Shown: one piece after another, positions 1 through 5,724 of the stretch | Layout: every line of letters starts with the position of its first letter | Position numbering within the stretch: the stretch's first letter is position 1 | NCBI GenBank assembly: GCA_003647755.1 | Contig: QMNL01000129.1 | Span: 1-5,814, forward strand | From: Candidatus Coatesiibacteriota bacterium | Lineage (GTDB): Bacteria > B130-G9 | Length of the DNA stretch: 5,814 bases | Direction: 5' to 3' | Notes under the pieces: generated by a model | Seen by the model: only the letters and a program-made list of their open reading frames with translations | What the model was told of the DNA's origin: nothing | Databases searched by the model: none | Translations under genes and position numbers: made by a program

Positions 1-2136
1 GAGATCGAGGCTTCCTATGAAGCCGAGCTCAAGCGCCACCGCTGTCCTGTAGAACCTGACCGCACGCTTGGTCTCATCCTTGTTGGCCATCGAGAAGAGG
101 TGTTTTAGGAGGGCCGCGGAAAGCCTCAGCAACTCCAGGCCCATGATCAGGACGCGGTGCGTGAATAGAGCGAGGCGCCCGTAGTGCTTCCTGATGAAGA
201 TGTGTTTCGAGGCGAGGTATTTGAGCACGGTGAAATCGCCCCATCGCTGCTCACAGGACCTGCCGCCGAAGTGGGTAACATGAGCGTTGTGGACGAAGAA
301 GACCTTGTAGCCGGCTTTCTTGGTTCGGTAGCACAGGTCCGTGTCCTCGTGGAACATGAAGTAGCTCTCGTCGAACGGGCCGATCCGCTCGAGGGCGCTT
401 CTTTTGAGCATTAGGCAGGCGCCGACGAGCCAATCGACCTCGCGAGTCTCATCGTGCGCCCAATCCTCATAAACGAGCCTAGCGCGCACACGTTTGGAGA
501 AGATCGGCTTGAAGAGAACGTGGGACATCATGAGATTCAGGTTTGTGAGGAAGTTCCTTGCTGACGGCTGGAGAGAGCCATCTTCGTTGAACAGCTTCGG
601 CCCCACGAGGCCGATCCTGTCGTCTGAGTCAAGGACATCGATCATCGCCTGAAAGGCCCCCGGCTCAACTACGGAGTCGGGATTGAGAAAGCAGATGTGC
701 CTGCCCATGGCGCGCCTCGCCGCGAGGTTATTTGCTGCGGCGAAGCCCTCGTTGCGGAGGTTTTTGATGATTTTGACGTGAGGATACTTCTGCTGTATTG
801 CCTCAACGCTCCCGTCGTGCGAGGCGTTATCGACGACGATTATCTCGTATGGCAGGTCTGCAATGGTTCTCTCGATCGAGTCGATGCAGTCCAGCAGGAG
901 TTTTTTAACATTCCAATTCACGATGATTATCGAGACTTCCGGCCGTGGCTGGGCGACTTTCTCCAGGTAGGCGTCGTCGAAGAATACCTGTAGTGCGGGC
1001 TTCTTGGCTGCGTGAAGCTCCTCGTAAATGGACAAGGTCTGAGAAGCCGTCTTCTCCCAAGAGAAGAGCGACGCGCGGGAAAGCCCATCCTTTCTCATCT
1101 TGCTGCGCAGCGATTCATCTGTCAGAACCTTATACATCGCCTCAGCAAGTTCCTCGATCGAGTATGGGTTGATCAGGATGGCCGCGTCGCCGACTATCTC
1201 CGGCAGCGAGGACGAGCTCGATGTTATGACCGGCGCTCCGCAGGCCATCGCCTCGAGCGCAGGTAGTCCGAAGCCCTCGTAAAGCGATGGAAAGACGAAG
1301 AGCTCCGCCCCGCTGTATAGCCGGGGTAAGTCCTCATCCTTGACGTAGCTCGTGAAGATTATCGAGTCCTCGAGGCCAAGCTCCCTGATGGTGGTGAACA
1401 CATCGCCGTAAAGCCAGCCGAACATGCCGCAGACGACGAGTTTGTGCTCGAGGTTCATCTCGGTTTTCAAGAGGTGATATGCGCTGAGAAGCCTCGGCAG
1501 GTTTTTTCTGGGCTCGATGGTGTTGACGCAGAGGATATATGGGCCCTCGATGCCGAACTTCTCCCTCGTTGCAGCGATCTCCGCCGGGTCGGTTACAGGC
1601 TTCAGGTGTTCGTTTGTGGCGGAATAAACCACCCTGACCTTGCTCTCGGGGACTTTCAGTATGCGGATCAAGTCCTCCTTAGTGTGAAAGGACAGAGCGA
1701 TGATGAGGTCGGCCTTTTCAACGCCGATCTTGGTCATTTGCCTCATATACCAGAAATACTTCTTGCTGTTAGTTTGCGGGAACGTATAGACCACGAGGTC
1801 GTGCACCGTAACGACGGACTTGTACCCGCTGGAGACTATCGGAAGGAAGTAGCCAGGATCGTGAAAAACATCGGTCTCGGCCAATTTGAGCCGGTATGGG
1901 AGATAGAAGTTGCGCCAGAGGTCGCCGACGAGGTGATTCTCGATCGTTACCGGGGTTTCATAGGTCTTGAAGTTGGGATTCTTGAAATCAATCCTATTCG
2001 TCTTTAGCGGATTACTGAAGATAGTGTATTGATTTCTAGTATCGATCTGCTCCATCGCGCGCAGGAGATTGAAAGTGTAAACACCCATGCCAGCGTGGCG
2101 ATCGCTGATCCTCCTGGCGTCTATCGCGATGTTCAT
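1..2136 (-). CDS. Two-domain glycosyltransferase: GT4 family followed by GT2 rhamnosyltransferase-like domain (3' end outside window)
   Basis: This frame is open for 712 codons from an ATG at 2134-2136 to the left edge, with no stop inside the window. Residues 1-370 form a GT-B fold, GT4-type transferase: MNIAIDARRI at the start, a glycine-rich GMGVYT loop, VHDL near residue 112, EPRKNLPRLL from 208, and the E-x7-E signature with E287 and E295 (EGFGLPALE), then LPEIVGDAA. A linker of about 30 residues leads to a GT-A fold, GT2 domain from about 398: VSIIIVNWN (401-409), VVDNAS with D436, NEGFAAANN, the metal and nucleotide site NPDS with D487, WLVGACLMLKR from 569, and the acidic HEDTDLCYR with E597 and D600. 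The second half most resembles WbbL-type rhamnosyltransferases. About 310 residues follow its start, so the protein probably ends soon beyond the edge unless a third domain follows. Such fusions typically add successive sugars to O-antigen or exopolysaccharide chains on the cytoplasmic face; donor and acceptor cannot be read here. The start has only a weak Shine-Dalgarno and lies 31 bases after the peptidase stop, suggesting translational coupling. Confidence 0.95.
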   Translation of the reverse strand, partial: MNIAIDARRISDRHAGMGVYTFNLLRAMEQIDTRNQYTIFSNPLKTNRIDFKNPNFKTYETPVTIENHLVGDLWRNFYLPYRLKLAETDVFHDPGYFLPIVSSGYKSVVTVHDLVVYTFPQTNSKKYFWYMRQMTKIGVEKADLIIALSFHTKEDLIRILKVPESKVRVVYSATNEHLKPVTDPAEIAATREKFGIEGPYILCVNTIEPRKNLPRLLSAYHLLKTEMNLEHKLVVCGMFGWLYGDVFTTIRELGLEDSIIFTSYVKDEDLPRLYSGAELFVFPSLYEGFGLPALEAMACGAPVITSSSSSLPEIVGDAAILINPYSIEELAEAMYKVLTDESLRSKMRKDGLSRASLFSWEKTASQTLSIYEELHAAKKPALQVFFDDAYLEKVAQPRPEVSIIIVNWNVKKLLLDCIDSIERTIADLPYEIIVVDNASHDGSVEAIQQKYPHVKIIKNLRNEGFAAANNLAARRAMGRHICFLNPDSVVEPGAFQAMIDVLDSDDRIGLVGPKLFNEDGSLQPSARNFLTNLNLMMSHVLFKPIFSKRVRARLVYEDWAHDETREVDWLVGACLMLKRSALERIGPFDESYFMFHEDTDLCYRTKKAGYKVFFVHNAHVTHFGGRSCEQRWGDFTVLKYLASKHIFIRKHYGRLALFTHRVLIMGLELLRLSAALLKHLFSMANKDETKRAVRFYRTAVALELGFIGSLDL

Positions 2137-2167
2137 TTGGGGCTCAGCGGGATGCCGTAGTAATCGC
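2133..2167 (-). other. Short spacer between peptidase stop and glycosyltransferase start, open in the peptidase -1 frame
   Basis: The peptidase reads to TGA at 2168-2170. In the -1 frame relative to it, the sequence stays open across this spacer, reading LSDYYGIPLSPK, and stops at TGA 2133-2135, which overlaps the glycosyltransferase ATG as ATGA. The spacer has no clear Shine-Dalgarno. This could be chance, a sequencing or assembly frameshift, or a recent mutation that shortened the peptidase; see the findings. Confidence 0.4.
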
Positions 2168-3790
2168 TCAGAGCAACATGTCCAGCGGGTGCATCCGCGA
2201 GGCGGCTTCGGACCCAGCCTGCGGCGACGCCGCAGGCTCAGCCCCATGTTTCAGCGAAGGTAGGTATGACTGCTCCAGCATCTCTCGAGCCTCGGGCATC
2301 AGCTCGATCGCCTTCTGGACTTGATCATCAACGGCCGTGAAGGTTTTTGCGGCCTCCTTGTTGCCCCACAGCGAGCGCACGATGCGCCACTTGATGTAGG
2401 TCTTAACGTATTGTCCTTTATCACCCATGAGCTCTTTTTTAGTGACTTGCACGCCGTTTTTGGCCGCGAAAGCGATGAACTCGGAGATCATCTCGTCCGT
2501 AACGCTGAAATCATGGCTCAGGTGCCTGTGCATCGCCGCGTAGTGCAAGCCAAACAGCGTGAACATGTTCTTGCGATGCAGCTTCTCAAAGCCCCTGCCA
2601 AGCTCGGTGTATTTGACAACAACGTCCGGGTGAATGCCTCCACCGCCGGTGAGTTTTCTGCCCGCTCTAGACCTGTAAATGGCGTGGTCCTCCTTCTTCT
2701 CCTCCTTCGTCTCGGCCAGATAGCCCATGCCATATTGCGAATAGGGCTTCTGGATACACCTGCCGGATGGAGTGTAGTACCTCGCTGTCGTCAATACCAG
2801 CGTCCAGTCGTGGGGCAGCTGGATAACGCTCTGAACCAGCCCCTTTCCAAAGCTCCTCGTCCCGACAATGAGGCCCCTGTCGTTGTCCTGGATTGCCCCC
2901 GCGACGATCTCTGCCCCCGAGGCCGTGCCGTCATCAATCAGGACGATAACAGGCATGTGGGGCAGTTTGGCGCCCTTGCCAGCGAAAACTGTCTGGTTGG
3001 AATTGGGAGTCCTGCCCTTGGTAGAGACAATGGGCAAGCCCGTATCAAGAAACATGTCACTGACCGCGATCGCCTGACTAAGGAGTCCGCCGCCGTTGTA
3101 GCGCAGGTCGAGGATCATCTCCTGCATCCCTTCTTTCTCAAGGGCATGGATTCCCTTACGCATCTCGTTAGCCGTGGTTTCTGCGAATCTGGTGAGCCTG
3201 AGATAGCCTATTGTGTCATTCAGCATGAAGTAATAAGGAACGCTGGCTGTTGGGATTTTGGCTCTTGTGATTGTGAAGACCAGAGGCTCCGGGACGCCCT
3301 CTCGCTGCACAGTAATCGTAACCTTTGTTCCCTTGGGGCCCTTGAGCTTCTTTATCACCTCTATCGTTGTGATGCCCCGCGCGTCCTGCCCATTTATTTT
3401 GATAATACGGTCGCCTGCCAGCAGACCTACTTTCGAGGCCGGCGTGCCCTCGATCGGCGCAATGACCGTCAATATCCCGCCAATTATGTCGAACTGGATG
3501 CCAACCCCGTAGAAACTGCCCCGCTGGTCCTGCCGCAGCTGTTGGCTCATCAGCTTGTTCAATATGTGAGAGTGTGGATCAAGACTGCGAAGCATTCCCT
3601 GAATGGAGGCCAGGATCAGCTTCGACGGGTCCTGCTTGTCCACGTAGCGATGCTGAACGATGGTCAGCACCTCGTTGTATAGAAAGAGATTCCTGAAATG
3701 TGTCGAGAGATTGGAGCCAATGCCGACGCCAACCGCCGGAAACAAAGCGACTAATATGACCGTCGTTACGCCGCGTAACAAACTTCTCAC
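2168..3790 (-). CDS. S41-family C-terminal processing peptidase (CtpA-like) with PDZ domain
   Basis: This 540-residue protein is a serine peptidase of the S41 (tail-specific or C-terminal processing) family, which clips exported proteins at their C-termini. Residues 8-25 are hydrophobic after a basic start and act as a signal peptide or membrane anchor, placing the enzyme in the periplasm. A PDZ domain lies at about 93-175 (FYGVGIQF, then GTPASKVGLLAGDRIIKING), and DLRYNGGGLL at 228-237 opens the catalytic core. The expected triad is present: S291 in GTASGAEIVAG, and K316 and Q320 in FGKGLVQ. GGIHPDV follows at 384-390. Residues 395-512 form a predicted helical tail of the sort seen in longer S41 enzymes, and the last 25 residues are Ala/Pro/Gly-rich and encoded partly by a palindrome. 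The start is GTG at 3788-3790: an in-frame TAA lies just upstream at 3809-3811, and GAGG at 3801-3804 is a plausible ribosome binding site with 10-base spacing. It sits 57 bases after the Memo fusion. Its natural substrate is unknown. Confidence 0.95.
   Translation of the reverse strand: MRSLLRGVTTVILVALFPAVGVGIGSNLSTHFRNLFLYNEVLTIVQHRYVDKQDPSKLILASIQGMLRSLDPHSHILNKLMSQQLRQDQRGSFYGVGIQFDIIGGILTVIAPIEGTPASKVGLLAGDRIIKINGQDARGITTIEVIKKLKGPKGTKVTITVQREGVPEPLVFTITRAKIPTASVPYYFMLNDTIGYLRLTRFAETTANEMRKGIHALEKEGMQEMILDLRYNGGGLLSQAIAVSDMFLDTGLPIVSTKGRTPNSNQTVFAGKGAKLPHMPVIVLIDDGTASGAEIVAGAIQDNDRGLIVGTRSFGKGLVQSVIQLPHDWTLVLTTARYYTPSGRCIQKPYSQYGMGYLAETKEEKKEDHAIYRSRAGRKLTGGGGIHPDVVVKYTELGRGFEKLHRKNMFTLFGLHYAAMHRHLSHDFSVTDEMISEFIAFAAKNGVQVTKKELMGDKGQYVKTYIKWRIVRSLWGNKEAAKTFTAVDDQVQKAIELMPEAREMLEQSYLPSLKHGAEPAASPQAGSEAASRMHPLDMLL
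2216..2238. repeat. Perfect 23-base GC-rich palindrome inside the 3' end of the S41 peptidase gene
   Basis: Two 11-base arms, AGCCTGCGGCG at 2216-2226 and CGCCGCAGGCT at 2228-2238, are exact reverse complements around a single base at 2227. On the coding strand it encodes the Glu-Pro-Ala-Ala-Ser-Pro-Gln-Ala stretch, 45 to 70 bases before the stop, in a low-complexity tail outside the catalytic and helical regions. The inner arms GCGGCG/CGCCGC are identical to the stem of the first intergenic hairpin at 5678-5695. It has no T-tract and does not look like an intrinsic terminator. A mobile or spreading palindromic repeat tolerated in a gene tail is the likeliest reading, but that is inference. 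Confidence 0.75.
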
Positions 3791-3847
3791 CGTTCGATAT
3801 CCTCGCTGTTATGCTTTATGGAACCTGCCCCTGAGCAGAAGTGCTCG
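3791..3847 (-). other. Intergenic spacer between Memo-AMMECR1 fusion and peptidase, with small hairpin and ribosome binding site
   Basis: This 57-base gap carries a small perfect hairpin just after the upstream stop (GAGCA, loop CTTC, TGCTC; 3833-3846) and GAGG at 3801-3804 before the peptidase GTG. No T-tract follows the hairpin, so I do not call a terminator. I see no convincing internal promoter, which fits cotranscription of the two genes. Confidence 0.5.
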
Positions 3848-5413
3848 TCAGTCCTTATCGCCAAAAACCTGCGCAGTAAACACGTAAATCGTCGCACCCT
3901 TCTTGTAGGCGTCGCTGGGAAGGCCCGCCTTGCGGCAGGTCTGCTCCAGAAACGTTGTCCTGTCCCAACCGTACTCCGTCGCCACCTGCGGCAACAAAAC
4001 ACCCCTGAACAGACCCTTCTCGATCTCGAGACCGTGAACGCCGACCTTTATTTCGTCAATGCTTTTAATCTTGGATAGGTCAGAGAGAACTGAAATCTCT
4101 ATCTGCATGTCCTCAGTTTCCGAAGCGCTCATTGGCGGAAACCTCGGGTCCTGCGTCGCCGCAGCGACCGCCATCTCCTGAACTATCATGTAAAGCGGCT
4201 CTGAGACCGGCGAGAACCTACCTATGCAGCCTCTCAGTGAACCATGGCGCTTGATCGTTACAAACGCTCCGCGCCTCATCTTGAGCCTCTCAGAATGAAC
4301 CTCGACCTTCGGCACCCGATGGTGCCTCACATATTCTCTTATGGTCTCCCTGGCGATAGAAAGCAGCTCTTTCTTCTCGCTGTCGTTCAGCTGTTCATTC
4401 ATACCAGTGCTCCTATTCTCTTGCTTTATCTTGCCCGCTGGGATTGAAACTGCAACACTACAATAGCCTACAACAGCCTCCTTGTGTCCAGATGTATCCC
4501 CTGAATTGAGATATTTAAGGCCCATCATTGATTTTGCGCCAAGACTCCTCGCAACTTCAGCCAGGGTCAGAACCGCCGCTCCCCCACACAAGTATGTCTC
4601 CCTGCCGCTGACCATCTTCCTCAGAGCCTTTACATCCAACTTCTTCAGTATCTCGAACGTCCGAAGGTCCATCCGCCGCGACTCGGCATAGGGATGATAG
4701 TGCGACATATCGCTGCTGGCGACGATGATGACATCCTTTCGCCGAGACACAACCTTCGTCAGGACCGAGGCCAACCTCGCAGAGAACGTTGGATAGTTGA
4801 CTAGTATCGGAACGATCTTGAAGCCCTTCTTCAGCGAGCGCTGCAAGAAAGGCAGCTGGGCCTCGAGCGAGTGTTCCCTAGCGTGCGCCTGGGGGACGTA
4901 TTGGAACTCGCCGTCCGAGGCTTTGATTATCTCGTCTGCGAGCTTCCTATCATTCTTGATGACACCCAGCGGCGTCTGGTAGTCCTGCACATTGTTGACG
5001 GACACGCCATCGAGAGGGAACCGGTGCGAGGGCCCGATGAGTATCACTGTGCCCACTTTCTGGCCCGATTCGGCAAGGAGTTTGTAGCCGAACGCGGCCA
5101 CTGGACCCGAAAACACGAAGCCCGCGTGCGGCGAGACGAGCCCAATCAACCGACCCTTGACCTTTGGGAGACCCTTTGCAGCCTCCATGAACCCATCAAC
5201 CATCCGAGCCAGGTCATCCCTTCCTGCTGGATACCACTGCCCAGCAAACGCCGGCAGCCTGAGCTCGCTCTTCACCGGGGGCTTGGCGCCGCCCTTCTTG
5301 GACACTGACTCGCCCGCGCCGAATACGGCGCAAGGCATGACCGCCACAAGGAGAATAGCAACCGCTCCCTGCAACTTGCTCAACCATCTACGCCCGCTTT
5401 TTATCTTAGACAT
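3848..5413 (-). CDS. amrB-amrA: Exported Memo-AMMECR1 fusion protein (AmmeMemoRadiSam system proteins B and A in one chain)
   Basis: This 521-residue protein joins two conserved families of unsettled function that often occur with a radical SAM enzyme. I start it at ATG 5411-5413, not the in-frame codons further upstream, because GGGGAGAG lies 8 bases before it and a signal peptide begins at once: basic KIKSGRR, a hydrophobic stretch at about 14-33, and probable cleavage near AVFGA. The Memo domain spans about 52-322, with FAGQWYP (56-62), SPHAGF (H96), GPSHR (H130), REHSLEAQLPF (H181), SSDMSHY (233-239), LCGG (C276) and GDTSG (305-309). H96, H130 and C276 match the metal ligands known from human MEMO1; the fold is that of class III extradiol dioxygenases. 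After a linker of about 15 residues the AMMECR1 domain runs from 338 to the end, with the hallmark LRGCIGR (393-399) and TQDPRFPP (420-427). The radical SAM partner is not in the window. The gene heads a probable operon with the peptidase and glycosyltransferase. Family assignment is firm; substrate and reaction are unknown. Confidence 0.95.
   Translation of the reverse strand: MSKIKSGRRWLSKLQGAVAILLVAVMPCAVFGAGESVSKKGGAKPPVKSELRLPAFAGQWYPAGRDDLARMVDGFMEAAKGLPKVKGRLIGLVSPHAGFVFSGPVAAFGYKLLAESGQKVGTVILIGPSHRFPLDGVSVNNVQDYQTPLGVIKNDRKLADEIIKASDGEFQYVPQAHAREHSLEAQLPFLQRSLKKGFKIVPILVNYPTFSARLASVLTKVVSRRKDVIIVASSDMSHYHPYAESRRMDLRTFEILKKLDVKALRKMVSGRETYLCGGAAVLTLAEVARSLGAKSMMGLKYLNSGDTSGHKEAVVGYCSVAVSIPAGKIKQENRSTGMNEQLNDSEKKELLSIARETIREYVRHHRVPKVEVHSERLKMRRGAFVTIKRHGSLRGCIGRFSPVSEPLYMIVQEMAVAAATQDPRFPPMSASETEDMQIEISVLSDLSKIKSIDEIKVGVHGLEIEKGLFRGVLLPQVATEYGWDRTTFLEQTCRKAGLPSDAYKKGATIYVFTAQVFGDKD
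4400..4414 (-). promoter_or_regulatory. Internal Shine-Dalgarno and ATG at the Memo/AMMECR1 domain junction
   Basis: AGGAG at 4410-4414 lies 7 bases before an in-frame ATG at 4400-4402, which is residue 338 of the fusion. Initiation here would give a 184-residue protein from 4402 to 3848 consisting of the AMMECR1 domain alone, close to the usual size of stand-alone bacterial AMMECR1 proteins, and lacking the signal peptide. The site is stronger than those before the peptidase or glycosyltransferase. It may be a functioning second start, or a relic of two genes that fused by loss of the Memo stop codon. Confidence 0.65.
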
Positions 5414-5427
5414 CGTTGTCTCTCCCC
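5411..5427 (-). promoter_or_regulatory. Ribosome binding site and chosen start of the Memo-AMMECR1 fusion
   Basis: GGGGAGAG at 5420-5427 has its GGAG core 8 bases before ATG 5411-5413. The frame is also open upstream to a TTG/ATG pair at 5501-5506, but that start has no Shine-Dalgarno, would lie almost on the predicted transcription start, and would bury the signal peptide behind 31 unremarkable residues. Confidence 0.8.
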
Positions 5428-5470
5428 AAGCCAAGGACACGCGTCCATGCGCATTAGGTTCCTGCGCCTC

Positions 5471-5491
5471 GGAGCTCACGCAACGAGCCCC
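5471..5491 (-). other. Hairpin in the mRNA leader of the Memo-AMMECR1 operon
   Basis: On the minus strand GGGGCTC (5485-5491) can pair with GAGCTCC (5471-5477) across a 7-base loop, giving a 7-pair stem with one G-U pair. It lies in the predicted leader, about 58 bases before the start codon. No T-tract follows, so it is not an attenuator of the usual kind, and I see no recognisable riboswitch core. It may be incidental. Confidence 0.35.
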
Positions 5492-5515
5492 ACCAGGCAG
5501 CATCAATTATCATAT

Positions 5516-5544
5516 ATCATAGCTCAAGCAGCCAAGAACGTAAA
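5516..5544 (-). promoter_or_regulatory. Candidate sigma70-type promoter for the Memo-AMMECR1/peptidase/glycosyltransferase operon
   Basis: On the minus strand TTTACG (5539-5544, four of six matches to the -35 consensus) and TATGAT (5516-5521, five of six to the -10) are separated by exactly 17 bases. A second TATGAT-like box overlaps just downstream in an AT-rich patch that stands out from the GC-rich surroundings. Transcription would begin near 5509, giving a leader of about 95 bases. This is a consensus match only. Confidence 0.55.
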
Positions 5545-5677
5545 GTGCCGGGGATCGCCCAATAATCAGATTTATGGCAAGGCAGATGGTGGGATGAAGA
5601 CGTTTTGCCGGTGCGCAGAGGCTATGAGTTCGGCAGGCATCGGTCTGTAAGTTACGCCCGTTCGGAGACATTGGAGT

Positions 5678-5721
5678 GCGGCGGCTTGACGCCGCTTCCA
5701 TTTGCGGTGGCCTGACACCGC
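5678..5721. repeat. Pair of tandem hairpin repeats with a compensatory base-pair change
   Basis: Unit one (5678-5695) is GCGGCG, loop GCTTGA, CGCCGC. Unit two (5704-5721) is GCGGTG, loop GCCTGA, CACCGC. They start 26 bases apart and match at 15 of 18 positions. Two of the three differences (5682 to 5708 and 5691 to 5717) are the two sides of the same base pair, C:G in one copy and T:A in the other, so the 6-pair stem is kept; the third is in the loop. This suggests selection for, or copying of, a structured element. Unit two lies 3 bases past the possible stop at 5725-5727, so the pair could end an upstream transcript, but there is no T-tract on either side. It looks like an interspersed intergenic palindromic repeat. 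Confidence 0.75.
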
Positions 5722-5724
5722 GCT

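Larger units (their letters stand above)
5414..5724. other. Intergenic region upstream of the Memo-AMMECR1 operon
   Basis: These 311 bases separate the fusion gene from the possible gene tail at the right edge. Reading leftward on the minus strand they contain two tandem hairpins (5678-5721), about 130 bases with nothing I recognise (5545-5677), a sigma70-like promoter (5516-5544), a leader hairpin (5471-5491) and the ribosome binding site. Short open frames here on either strand lack ribosome binding sites and protein-like composition, so I call no gene. Confidence 0.7.

Noticed and set aside
697..993. A 98-codon plus-strand frame opposite the GT2 domain
   Set aside because: The opposite strand carries VVDNAS, NEGFAAANN and NPDS in a continuous frame, so this is a shadow.
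1444..2007. A 187-codon plus-strand open frame opposite the glycosyltransferase
   Set aside because: The minus strand here encodes conserved GT4 sequence including VHDL and EPRKN; the plus-strand product has no such signatures.
2321..3682. A 453-codon open frame on the plus strand opposite the S41 peptidase gene
   Set aside because: It is antisense to a peptidase with intact PDZ, catalytic triad and signal segment. Its translation has no recognisable motif and no ribosome binding site; long antisense frames are common in GC-rich genes.
3833..3846. The small hairpin after the Memo-AMMECR1 stop as a terminator
   Set aside because: A 5-pair stem with no T-tract is too weak, and the next gene starts only 57 bases after the stop.
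3848..5413. The Memo-AMMECR1 protein as a lipoprotein
   Set aside because: The only cysteine in the signal region is preceded by Val-Met-Pro, which does not fit a lipobox; signal peptidase I cleavage near AVFGA fits better.
5414..5506. A 31-residue N-terminal extension of the Memo-AMMECR1 fusion
   Set aside because: The upstream TTG/ATG has no Shine-Dalgarno and nearly coincides with the predicted transcription start, while the ATG at 5411-5413 has a strong site and begins a typical signal peptide.
5447..5650. A 67-codon plus-strand frame in the intergenic region, including a shorter start at MKTFCRCAE
   Set aside because: There is no convincing ribosome binding site or family resemblance, and it overlaps the leader and promoter of the operon.
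5678..5721. The hairpin pair as a rho-independent terminator
   Set aside because: No run of T follows the stems on either strand; a transcription-ending role is possible but not supported by the standard signature.
5678..5721. The two hairpin repeats as a CRISPR remnant
   Set aside because: Only two imperfect copies with an 8-base gap, far too short for spacers, and no cas genes.
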